Below, in pieces: positions 1-5,045 of a stretch of 5,045 nt of DNA; within the stretch, counting starts at the first letter, position 1; the number at the start of each line of letters is the position of its first letter. The stretch is from an uncultured Chloroflexota bacterium. GTDB taxonomy: Bacteria; Chloroflexota; Anaerolineae; Aggregatilineales; Phototrophicaceae. Made by a program: the position numbers and the translations under genes. Below the pieces are notes generated by a model. That model did no database searches and was not told the origin of the DNA. It was given only the letters and a program-made list of their open reading frames with translations. The stretch covers positions 1 through 5,045 of the forward strand of contig CALMZT010000601.1 of the NCBI GenBank assembly GCA_937870805.1. Direction: 5' to 3'.

Positions 1-30
1 GCGGGCGAACACACAGGTTCGCCCCTACAA
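1..30. repeat. Dispersed palindromic repeat (GGGCGAAC hairpin), cut by window edge
   Basis: A perfect 8-bp inverted repeat, GGGCGAAC (3-10) and GTTCGCCC (17-24), flanks a 6-base loop and is followed by CCTACAA. On the minus strand it reads TTGTAGGGGCGAACC, a familiar form of REP-like intergenic repeat. The same CGCCCCTACAA flank occurs beside a different hairpin stem inside the membrane-protein gene (3083-3093). That argues for a repeat family rather than a terminator: no T-run follows the stem. The left boundary lies at or beyond the window edge. Confidence 0.7.
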
Positions 31-109
31 TGACGTTTCTGACCTTCCTTGACCCAATTCGCGATTTTGATGCAATCACCCTGGTGTTTCTGTATGCGTT
101 GTGCAATTT

Positions 110-140
110 TTGATGCACATAGTATAATTGTTCTATAATT
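110..140 (+). promoter_or_regulatory. Candidate sigma70-type promoter(s) for the restriction-modification genes
   Basis: Two identical heptamers, TATAATT, lie at 123-129 and 134-140, 11 bp apart start to start. Each contains a consensus -10 hexamer. Possible -35 elements are TTGTGC (99-104) for the first and TTGATG (110-115) for the second, each with an 18-bp spacer. The -10 matches are strong and the -35 matches weak. The position just ahead of a Shine-Dalgarno and the methyltransferase ATG supports a promoter. Which box is used cannot be told from sequence. Confidence 0.5.
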
Positions 141-141
141 T

Positions 142-148
142 AGAAGGA
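142..148 (+). promoter_or_regulatory. Shine-Dalgarno of the methyltransferase gene
   Basis: AGAAGGA lies 7 bases before the ATG at 156. It is the clearest ribosome-binding site in the window and supports that start codon. Confidence 0.65.
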
Positions 149-155
149 TCATATA

Positions 156-1073
156 ATGTCATCAGATTGGGTCGATACTAAAAAATTAGCTTCTTCACTG
201 CAAATCAATGAGCGCGAATTAACCAACTGGCTTAATCACATTCCTGCGGCTGTTGATGAGCCAGTTGCTACAGAAGAGGAAGCTACACCATCAACCTTAT
301 TTTTGGACAAGAATGGCATCAAAGTCTTTCAGGAAGATTTTCTGAACACCGCTAGGCTTGCCCCTTCAAGTATTGATCTCATCGTGACTTCACCCCCTTA
401 TAACGTTGGTATTGATTATATTACACACAACGACGCCAATGAGTATGAAAGCTACCTGGAGTTCTCAAAGCGTTGGCTTACTAAAAGTTATGAGGTCTCC
501 CGTCCAGACGGCAGGCTGTGTATGAATATTCCACTTGATAAAAACAAGGGGGGGCAGCAGAGTGTTTGTGCGGATTTGACACATATCGCTAAACAAATTG
601 GCTGGCATTATCATTCTACAATTATCTGGAACGAAGGGAATATTTCACGACGCACCGCATGGGGATCATGGATGAGCGCATCTGCCCCGTTTGTGATTGC
701 ACCTGTTGAAGTCATAGTAGTCATGTACAAAGAACATTGGAAAAAGCACAAGCGTCCCTCACAAAAGAGTGACATTGAACGCAATGAGTTCATGGCATGG
801 ACAAACGGCGTATGGACATTTAATGGAGAGAGTAAAAAAAAGGTGGGACATCCAGCACCATTCCCGCGAGAGCTACCCAAGCGTTGTATCAAGCTGTTTA
901 GCTTTGTTGGAGAGATGGTGCTAGACCCCTTTATGGGAAGCGGAACAACGCTTTTAGAGGCTTACGCTAATCAACGACAGGGAATTGGCTTTGATATAGC
1001 GCTGGATTATTGTCGCTTGGCACAAAAGAGATTGAATGGATTATGGAGCCACGAACAACTCAAACTGCTTTAA
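156..1073 (+). CDS. Beta-class site-specific DNA methyltransferase (N4-cytosine or N6-adenine)
   Basis: This 305-residue protein transfers a methyl group from S-adenosylmethionine to an exocyclic amino group of DNA. Residues 78-82 are TSPPY (motif IV, catalytic). Residues 232-237 are HPAPFP (motif X-like), residues 257-265 DPFMGSGTT (motif I, cofactor binding), and GFDI at 278-281 fits motif II. The order IV-X-I defines the beta class. SPPY is more usual in N4-cytosine enzymes, but some adenine enzymes share it, so the base is undecided. Residues 1-50 precede the catalytic domain; residues 8-28 look helical and could be a small DNA-binding segment. The length is normal for a solitary or Type II methylase. 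The ATG has a good Shine-Dalgarno. The gene overlaps the HNH nuclease gene in another frame, which points to a restriction-modification pair. It contains a G7 tract (548-554) and an A8 tract (834-841). The recognition sequence cannot be read from the protein. Confidence 0.93.
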   Translation: MSSDWVDTKKLASSLQINERELTNWLNHIPAAVDEPVATEEEATPSTLFLDKNGIKVFQEDFLNTARLAPSSIDLIVTSPPYNVGIDYITHNDANEYESYLEFSKRWLTKSYEVSRPDGRLCMNIPLDKNKGGQQSVCADLTHIAKQIGWHYHSTIIWNEGNISRRTAWGSWMSASAPFVIAPVEVIVVMYKEHWKKHKRPSQKSDIERNEFMAWTNGVWTFNGESKKKVGHPAPFPRELPKRCIKLFSFVGEMVLDPFMGSGTTLLEAYANQRQGIGFDIALDYCRLAQKRLNGLWSHEQLKLL

Positions 1074-1624
1074 TCATGGAGTATTATCAGGCTCATCCAA
1101 ATAGAGATATTCCACATGCTGAAATCGTTGACTGGGCTGTAGAGGAATATCGTAAGCGAACAGGGGAAGTGTTCCGTGATCCTGACCGTGCCATTCGCAA
1201 ACTTTATCAAGCCGGTTTCTTGATCCAAGTGGCTAAAGGGGTTTACCGTTATGAGCCTGAAGCTATTCAACAGCGTCATCTGGAAGACTTCACCGCCGCA
1301 CAAAAGGAAGTTATTCTAGAGCGTGATGGTTATCGTTGTGTCGTCTGTGGACGCGGTAAAGCCGATGGGGTCGAACTCCATGTCGATCACATCAAGCCCA
1401 AAGATAAAGGCGGAAAAGCCATTATCGAAAATGGACAGACACTCTGCTCACAGCACAACTTTCTAAAGAAAAACTACAATCAAACGGAATCAGGCAAGCA
1501 AATGTTTATCCGGCTGCTTGGCTTAGCTCGCAAAGAAAATGACACGAAGATGATTGCTTTCTGTGAAGACATTTTAAGGGTGTATGACAAGCATAACATC
1601 AACGGTCATATCGAGTGGGAATAG
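1043..1624 (+). CDS. HNH endonuclease, probable restriction partner of the upstream methyltransferase
   Basis: With the ATG at 1043 the protein has 193 residues. Residues 99-139 form an HNH/beta-beta-alpha-metal nuclease: CVVC (99-102) and C135xxH138 are likely zinc or structural ligands, HVDH (113-116) holds the catalytic histidine, and N130 and H138-N139 complete the motif. Residues 9-72 (around DIPHAEIVDWAVEEYRKR and KGVYRYEP) look like a winged-helix unit that could read DNA. The C-terminal 50 residues are helical and charged. The gene overlaps the methyltransferase gene by 31 bp, so translation is probably coupled and the methylase is made first. The start is uncertain. A TTG at 1010 adds 11 residues, and an ATG at 1076 sits three bases after the methylase stop. 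Only a weak AAGAGA at 1026-1031 precedes the 1043 ATG. HNH domains also occur in homing and other nucleases; the restriction role rests on the paired methylase. Confidence 0.88.
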   Translation: MEPRTTQTALIMEYYQAHPNRDIPHAEIVDWAVEEYRKRTGEVFRDPDRAIRKLYQAGFLIQVAKGVYRYEPEAIQQRHLEDFTAAQKEVILERDGYRCVVCGRGKADGVELHVDHIKPKDKGGKAIIENGQTLCSQHNFLKKNYNQTESGKQMFIRLLGLARKENDTKMIAFCEDILRVYDKHNINGHIEWE

Positions 1625-1654
1625 CTAAAGTTATTAATATAGTGTCATAGTAGT
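1625..1654. other. Convergent intergenic gap without a visible terminator
   Basis: Thirty AT-rich bases separate the stop codons of the HNH gene (+) and the membrane-protein gene (-). I see no GC-rich stem followed by a T-run on either strand. Transcripts may therefore run into each other, or end by a factor-dependent route. Confidence 0.5.
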
Positions 1655-4093
1655 TCAATTCTCCACTCGTATCGTCGCAATCGGCGCGACATCGCCCACC
1701 ACATCTCCCGCCGTGTCGTACACCGTCGGGCGCTCACCGTTGCCACACTCACCAGCAGGGCGCGTCTCGCACGTATACAGCCCCACGATGATCTGATACT
1801 CGCCTGCGGGCATGGTTGAGGGCAGGAAAATCACATGTGGGTCACGGATATAGCCGTCTGCCGTCCATTCGGTCATCGGACGCCCGCCGGGATGGTCTGC
1901 GCCGGGCGCTTGTGCCAGCGGCGGCACGCCTACCCTCCCGATATGCACGAACGGCTGATACTTATAGGGCGCGGGCTGCGCGGCGTACCAGTACAGCACC
2001 AACTCCACGCGATCCCCCGCGCGAAACGTCGTGCCGTTCACATCGTAGCCGATAAGGTGTGTATATTCGCCTAAACGGAAATCGATGCGATTCTGTGCAA
2101 CCAACACCTCTCCCGGCGGCGACTGCACCCACGCACCACCCTCACGCATGAACACCGCTAGCAGCATGACCATCAATACGCCTGCCGCGCCGATGCCGTA
2201 CCAGAATGATCTATCGTCTTTCTTTCTCTCTTCTCTTGGCGCACTTGGCGTCTTGGCGGTTAGTCCTCTTCTGTCACGCCACACGATCACCACCAGCGCC
2301 ACGACTGCGCCCAGCGTCACCCAGCCGCCGATACCGCGCGCGGGTGTGCTGCCCAGGAACAGCCGCACCGTATGTGTCCCCGCCGGTACAGGAAACGTGA
2401 TAAGCCCGTGCTGATCGGACGGCGTGATGTCCACAGGCTCGTCGTCCACCAACACCTGCCAACCGGGAAAGTAGAACGTCAGCACTTCCATCGTGAACGC
2501 TTCATCGCTGGTCACGCGCCATGTGTCGTCCTGCGGCGCATGTTCTACGACTTCGACGCTTGCGCCCGGCGGCAGCGCTTCAAGGTTCGCGCGGTTCACG
2601 GGATAGCCATCGGCGTAATCGTCCAGCAGGCGCGGTGTAGGGTCTGCCAAAACATACACTTGACGCGGCAAATACTCGTTGCTGAACGTCGTGCCCAACT
2701 GCAAGCCCGCGACTTCCGCTTGTTGATACGCGGCGACAGAGGTATCCACTGTCGGATGTACCCATTCGGGCACAAACAGCGTCGGCAGCGCTAATGCCAG
2801 CGGCAGCAGTGTGACTATCGTCGTTGCTACACCTACGATTCTCGTGGGCAGGCGTTCAATCCACAGCGCGTTCATGCCCGCCAGCGCCGCCAGCGTGAAC
2901 GTCAGCGGACCTAAAAAGCGCCAGGGGAATTGAAAGTACGCCAGCGCATTGAATGTATCCCACAGCCAAGTGGACAGCGGCGAGATGATGAAGATCAGCG
3001 CGAGGCTGGCAAGCGCGAAGAATAGCATGGCACGCAGCGAATAAGTGCCAGCGAAGGGCGCAGTCGCTTCGCTTATATGCTGCGCCCCTACAACCCCTTC
3101 TTCTCTCTGCGACCTTTGCGCCTTTGCGGTTAAGAATACAATTCCTATCACACCCGCTAGCGCCAGCGTCCACTGTGCCACGCCCATGTTCAACTGGTGC
3201 AGCAAGCCATTGATCGCGCCATTATCGGGACGCGGCGTGAACGCCAGCAGATTCGGCAGCGGCACAAAGAAGTTGCGGAAGTCTAACTGCGACACGGCGA
3301 TGAGATTCTCCAATTTCACTTCACCACGTTCGAGGAGGACGGGCAGCCAGAAATAGCCTGCCACGCCCACACCCAACACTGCCGCGATGCCTGCCACCCG
3401 CACGTTACGCCATGAAACCGAACGAGTCAGTCCATGCCACGCAATCCACGCCAAAATCATGCCAAAGCCCGACAGCGCCGTGAGGTTGTGGGTAATTACC
3501 AGCACGCCCACGCCCAACGCCGCCCATACCACATCCCACGCTCGACCTGTCATCAGCAGCCGTTGGAAGCGCCACATTACCAGTGGGAATAACGACAGCG
3601 CCAGATATTCGGGGTAAGCGCCGCGTGCATATGGCTCAGTAAACAGGATGTAGGGGGCATAGACGTAACACAGCGCCGCAAGGATGCCGCTCAATTTGCT
3701 ACGCGATAATTCCTGCGCGAAGAGGTACATGCCCGCGCCGCCGAGCGTGACGCAAAACGCGATCAATGCGCGCACGGCGTTCAGCGCATCAATGGCAAAT
3801 ACACGCATCAATATGCTCGTCACGTAGTAGGTGAATGAGGCGTAATAGTGGAACACGGGCGAACCATAGCCGTAATAAAACGACTCTGCCCAGCGCGGCA
3901 TGAATACGCCATGCGACCACGCTCTGTCCATCTCTGCCACGCGGTAAACGTGATAGAGCACATCCGTGCCATTGGGCAAGCCGGGGCGCAGCAGCGGCAC
4001 CAGCGCGAACAGGCACAGCGCCAGCGTCGCCAGCAAGCCGCGATCAATGTTTGCGACGAATTTTTGAAGTTGAGGGATTGTTTTCTGAATCAT
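1655..4093 (-). CDS. Large multi-pass membrane protein, GT-C-like / PTPS-related membrane family
   Basis: This 812-residue protein (from the ATG at 4093) has about 12 hydrophobic helices in residues 19-440. An extracytoplasmic-type domain follows (about 444-584, including FYFPGWQVLVDDEPV), then two more helices (588-605, 631-648) and a C-terminal beta-rich domain (654-812, with HLIGYDVNG, LVLYWYA, PFVHIG, YQIIVGLYT). The first loop has NGTDVLYHVYR (41-51), with an Asp and His placed like the catalytic acid region of GT-C glycosyltransferases. RWAESFYYGYGSP (67-79) is typical of the family named '6-pyruvoyl-tetrahydropterin synthase-related, membrane', whose real activity is not known to me. 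Lipid-linked sugar transfer at the cell surface is the likeliest role by fold, by inference. A GTG at 4111 would add 6 residues; neither start has a clear Shine-Dalgarno. Residues about 321-347 and 611-628 are encoded by dispersed repeats inserted in frame. The gene is more GC-rich than its neighbours and starts 36 bp after the unknown protein's stop. Confidence 0.8.
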   Translation of the reverse strand: MIQKTIPQLQKFVANIDRGLLATLALCLFALVPLLRPGLPNGTDVLYHVYRVAEMDRAWSHGVFMPRWAESFYYGYGSPVFHYYASFTYYVTSILMRVFAIDALNAVRALIAFCVTLGGAGMYLFAQELSRSKLSGILAALCYVYAPYILFTEPYARGAYPEYLALSLFPLVMWRFQRLLMTGRAWDVVWAALGVGVLVITHNLTALSGFGMILAWIAWHGLTRSVSWRNVRVAGIAAVLGVGVAGYFWLPVLLERGEVKLENLIAVSQLDFRNFFVPLPNLLAFTPRPDNGAINGLLHQLNMGVAQWTLALAGVIGIVFLTAKAQRSQREEGVVGAQHISEATAPFAGTYSLRAMLFFALASLALIFIISPLSTWLWDTFNALAYFQFPWRFLGPLTFTLAALAGMNALWIERLPTRIVGVATTIVTLLPLALALPTLFVPEWVHPTVDTSVAAYQQAEVAGLQLGTTFSNEYLPRQVYVLADPTPRLLDDYADGYPVNRANLEALPPGASVEVVEHAPQDDTWRVTSDEAFTMEVLTFYFPGWQVLVDDEPVDITPSDQHGLITFPVPAGTHTVRLFLGSTPARGIGGWVTLGAVVALVVIVWRDRRGLTAKTPSAPREERKKDDRSFWYGIGAAGVLMVMLLAVFMREGGAWVQSPPGEVLVAQNRIDFRLGEYTHLIGYDVNGTTFRAGDRVELVLYWYAAQPAPYKYQPFVHIGRVGVPPLAQAPGADHPGGRPMTEWTADGYIRDPHVIFLPSTMPAGEYQIIVGLYTCETRPAGECGNGERPTVYDTAGDVVGDVAPIATIRVEN
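2212..2263 (-). repeat. In-frame copy B of a CTTGGCGTCTTGGCGG-type dispersed repeat
   Basis: On the plus strand 2236-2262 contains near-tandem units of about 9 bp (CTTGGCGCA, CTTGGCGTC, CTTGGCGGT), preceded by a pyrimidine tract (TCTTTCTTTCTCTC) at 2217-2230. Read on the minus strand it encodes LTAKTPSAPREERKKD, a charged stretch between the last two membrane helices. It aligns with copy A at 3098-3133 (GCGNNCTTNGCGNCTTNGCGGTTA in both, with substitutions at the N positions). The same orientation and reading frame as copy A mark it as a repeat rather than protein-family sequence. Confidence 0.75.
3056..3093. repeat. Palindromic repeat (GGGCGCAG hairpin + CCTACAA) inside the membrane-protein gene
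   Basis: A perfect 8-bp inverted repeat, GGGCGCAG (3056-3063) and CTGCGCCC (3080-3087), is followed by CTACAA. The tail CGCCCCTACAA (3083-3093) is identical to that of the hairpin at 1-30. A second, mutually exclusive stem, AGCGAAG (3050-3056) with CTTCGCT (3067-3073), overlaps it. It directly abuts the low-complexity copy A, so the two form one composite insertion coding for about 27 residues. Confidence 0.72.
3098..3133 (-). repeat. In-frame copy A of a CTTTGCGCCTTTGCGG-type dispersed repeat
   Basis: The plus strand has TTCTTCTCTCT followed by GCGACCTTTGCGCCTTTGCGG and TTAA. On the minus strand this starts TTAACCGCAAAGGCGCAAAG, a widespread environmental-genome repeat, and encodes LTAKAQRSQREE. 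It lies directly after a membrane helix (residues about 304-320) in a hydrophilic loop. Together with the adjoining hairpin repeat it fills the loop before the next helix. Confidence 0.78.
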
Positions 4094-4094
4094 G

Positions 4095-4111
4095 GGCGTG
4101 CATTTTAGCAC
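4095..4111 (-). promoter_or_regulatory. Possible extended -10 element / leaderless start ahead of the membrane-protein gene
   Basis: The minus strand reads TGCTAAAATGCACGCCC just before the ATG at 4093. TGCTAAAAT matches an extended -10 (TGnTATAAT, one mismatch). No convincing -35 is present. A start point about 7 bases after it would fall within a few bases of the ATG, giving an almost leaderless message, which would fit the absence of a Shine-Dalgarno. The evidence is weak, and read-through from the upstream gene is equally possible. Confidence 0.2.
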
Positions 4112-4129
4112 ACGCTCACGGCGTTGAGA

Positions 4130-4828
4130 CTACAAATCGCTAAGCCTAAGCTTCGCAATGGCGTTTGCTTCGGTGGTTTGAAGGTCGGTATCTTCGTCAA
4201 ACAAGGCAAAGTCTTTGTGATAGGCAAGCGTGATACCGCCGCTGTCGTGCAGACGCTTCTTGTAGCCCTGTACGCCTTCAAATTTGTCGCGCCCGATAAA
4301 ATCGACCAGTTCACTGCCGAAATAATTGAGCCAGCCCAACTGAATGGGGTAACGACGCCCTTTGGGTCCCTTGAAGTATTGCAAGCCCTGCGGATAAGGG
4401 ATGGTGGCGTCGTCATACACCGTCACGTGATCGAGGCTGAATTTCTCAATGCCGTGTTCAATCAAGGTGTTAAAGGTTTTGAGGCTGACGGTGTTATTCA
4501 GAATATGTTCGCTGGTAAATTTGAGCACCACCACAGTGGGCAGCATTGCCCCGGTGAAGTAAAAGGTAAAGCTAAGTTCCAAGCCATTTTCACTGTACAG
4601 GGTGAGCACCACAATCGGCTTTTTTTCGGCTTGCTTAGTGTGAAATACGTCAACAATCTGCTCAACAGTGTTTACGATCAAGCTGTTGTCGCCATTGGTG
4701 TAAACCTTCGCTGGAAAAACTAGGCGCTGCATCTGCGAATCTTCCAGCATTCTTTCAATAACATCGAGTTTGTCAGCATCAAAAGAGAGCATTCGCGCGA
4801 TATAGACGCTCAATCCAGTGTCTCCCAT
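4130..4828 (-). CDS. Conserved-looking soluble protein of unknown function (immunity-protein-like pattern)
   Basis: I do not recognise this 232-residue protein with confidence. It has no signal peptide and no membrane helix; the hydrophobic stretches (72-78, 86-103) look like beta strands. An acidic helical N-terminus (about 14-35) is followed by a mixed alpha/beta body. The C-terminal part contains LGWLNYFGSELVDFIGRDKF (164-183) and SGGITLAY (196-203). That 'GWxxYF...GGxxL' layout recalls polymorphic-toxin immunity proteins such as Imm52, but this is a resemblance from memory only. The ATG at 4828 is the first possible ATG, because an in-frame TGA lies three codons upstream; no Shine-Dalgarno is visible. 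The start overlaps by 19 bp a short open frame that may be its displaced N-terminus (see 4810-4893). The stop is 36 bp from the next gene on the same strand, so a shared transcript is possible. Confidence 0.7.
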   Translation of the reverse strand: MGDTGLSVYIARMLSFDADKLDVIERMLEDSQMQRLVFPAKVYTNGDNSLIVNTVEQIVDVFHTKQAEKKPIVVLTLYSENGLELSFTFYFTGAMLPTVVVLKFTSEHILNNTVSLKTFNTLIEHGIEKFSLDHVTVYDDATIPYPQGLQYFKGPKGRRYPIQLGWLNYFGSELVDFIGRDKFEGVQGYKKRLHDSGGITLAYHKDFALFDEDTDLQTTEANAIAKLRLSDL

Positions 4829-4893
4829 TTTTGCTCAATGAACTCATAGAAACTTTTGCAAGATGCAAAATCAGAAAATGTTTGTTGCTTCAC
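4810..4893 (-). pseudogene. Short open frame overlapping the unknown protein's start; frameshifted N-terminus or gene remnant
   Basis: From a GTG at 4893 this frame encodes 27 residues, VKQQTFSDFASCKSF followed by YEFIEQKWETLD, and stops with TGA at 4810-4812. GAAGG lies five bases before the GTG, a reasonable Shine-Dalgarno. The frame stays open upstream to 4986, with an ATG at 4938 giving 42 residues, but that extension is repeat-derived DNA (GEVWGEVK). The composition (aromatic and charged residues, helix-like) looks like real protein. It ends inside the next gene, sharing the 19 bases ATGGGAGACACTGGATTGA. One extra T near 4811-4816 would join it to the 232-residue frame as ...KWETLDLSVYIARML, so it may be that gene's true N-terminus. 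Alternatives are a translationally coupled small gene or the tail of a gene broken by the repeat. Confidence 0.4.
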
Positions 4894-4900
4894 TGTTGCC

Positions 4901-5000
4901 TTCACCTCACCCCAAACCTCGCCGCTTCGCTTACCCATTTTTGAGACGTTGGTGATAGATGCGCTATCGACACATGGAGAGGGGCTTCAGACTCGCCTCG
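4901..5000. repeat. Dispersed composite repeat (CCTCACCCC ... GGAGAGGGG type)
   Basis: The segment runs from TTCACCTCACCCC (4901-4913) to GGAGAGGGGCTTCAG (4976-4990), the two halves of a very common dispersed bacterial repeat. Arms CCTCGCC (4917-4923) and GGAGAGG (4976-4982) pair with one mismatch. A perfect small hairpin, GATAG (4954-4958) and CTATC (4964-4968), sits between them. The 11-mer CGCTTCGCTTA (4923-4933) recurs at 3065-3075 within the hairpin repeat of the membrane-protein gene. Ends are approximate; the right part (ACTCGCCTCGTTGGACACAC) may also belong to it. Confidence 0.5.
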
Positions 5001-5045
5001 TTGGACACACTCGATCAGTCGAAAATTAAATCCCTACCTTGCCCG
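5001..5045. other. Window edge, no gene recognised
   Basis: The last 45 bases carry stop codons in the frame of the short upstream ORF (TGA at 4987-4989 and TAA near 5026, minus strand). I see no recognisable coding or RNA feature. It could be repeat flank or intergenic sequence. Confidence 0.3.

Noticed and set aside
3..24. Hairpin at the left edge as an intrinsic terminator
   Set aside because: No T-run follows the stem on either strand, and the CCTACAA flank recurs with the in-gene hairpin, so a repeat is the better explanation.
1..86. Minus-strand frame open to the left edge reading NVIVGANLCVR
   Set aside because: This peptide is the translation of the dispersed hairpin repeat; no Shine-Dalgarno or protein-like extension supports a gene.
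611..892. Minus-strand open frame of 93 codons within the methyltransferase gene
   Set aside because: It is antisense to catalytic-domain sequence with clear motifs on the plus strand and has no independent support.
2085..2794. Plus-strand open frames of 109 and 140 codons inside the membrane-protein gene
   Set aside because: They are rich in Arg, Pro and Cys, as expected for antisense reading of GC-rich coding DNA, and the minus-strand product has coherent membrane helices and domains.
3056..3133. CRISPR-like or tandem-repeat array in the membrane-protein gene
   Set aside because: The short 9-bp units are not separated by unique spacers of constant length, and only one composite copy is present here.
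1655..4093. A pterin-synthase activity for the large membrane protein
   Set aside because: The family name mentions 6-pyruvoyl-tetrahydropterin synthase, but the visible sequence is a polytopic membrane protein without a pterin-synthase-type soluble catalytic domain.
4124..4723. Long plus-strand open frame of 199 codons opposite the unknown protein
   Set aside because: It is the antisense shadow of the 4130-4828 minus-strand gene, has no recognisable motif and no promoter or Shine-Dalgarno, and the minus-strand reading looks more like protein.

Overview
The window carries two compact gene groups meeting tail to tail. No marker gene fixes the taxonomy. The large membrane protein is of a type I associate with Chloroflexota (Anaerolineae-like bacteria), and the dispersed palindromic and low-complexity repeats (GGGCG...CGCCCCTACAA; CTTTGCGCCTTTGCGG; CCTCACCCC...GGAGAGGGG) are common in that group and in some cyanobacteria. 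This assignment is inference.

Layout. Positions 1-30 hold the end of a dispersed hairpin repeat. A short AT-rich leader follows, with two TATAATT boxes and a good Shine-Dalgarno. Positions 156-1624 (+) are a two-gene restriction-modification module: a beta-class amino-methyltransferase (motif IV TSPPY before motif I DPFMGSGTT), then an HNH endonuclease with an N-terminal winged-helix-like segment. The two reading frames overlap by 31 bp. A 30-bp gap without a visible terminator separates them from the minus-strand genes. Positions 1655-4093 (-) encode a roughly 812-residue multi-pass membrane protein of the GT-C-like, '6-pyruvoyl-tetrahydropterin synthase-related' membrane family. Its sequence contains two in-frame insertions of dispersed repeat DNA, each in a hydrophilic loop next to a membrane segment. 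Positions 4130-4828 (-) encode a 232-residue soluble protein of unknown function. Just upstream of it a short open frame (4810-4893 or 4810-4938, -) overlaps its start by 19 bp. It may be the frameshifted N-terminus of that same gene, or the tail or remnant of another gene. Its far end runs into another dispersed repeat at about 4901-5000.

How the genes work together. The methyltransferase and nuclease form a plausible self-contained Type II-like system: the methylase protects the sites the HNH enzyme cuts, and it is translated first. The membrane protein and the unknown protein share a strand with an 18-36 bp gap and may be co-transcribed, but the sequence shows no functional link between them. 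The restriction module is visibly more AT-rich than the membrane-protein gene, which fits separate acquisition. I see no tRNA, rRNA, CRISPR array, transposase or integrase.
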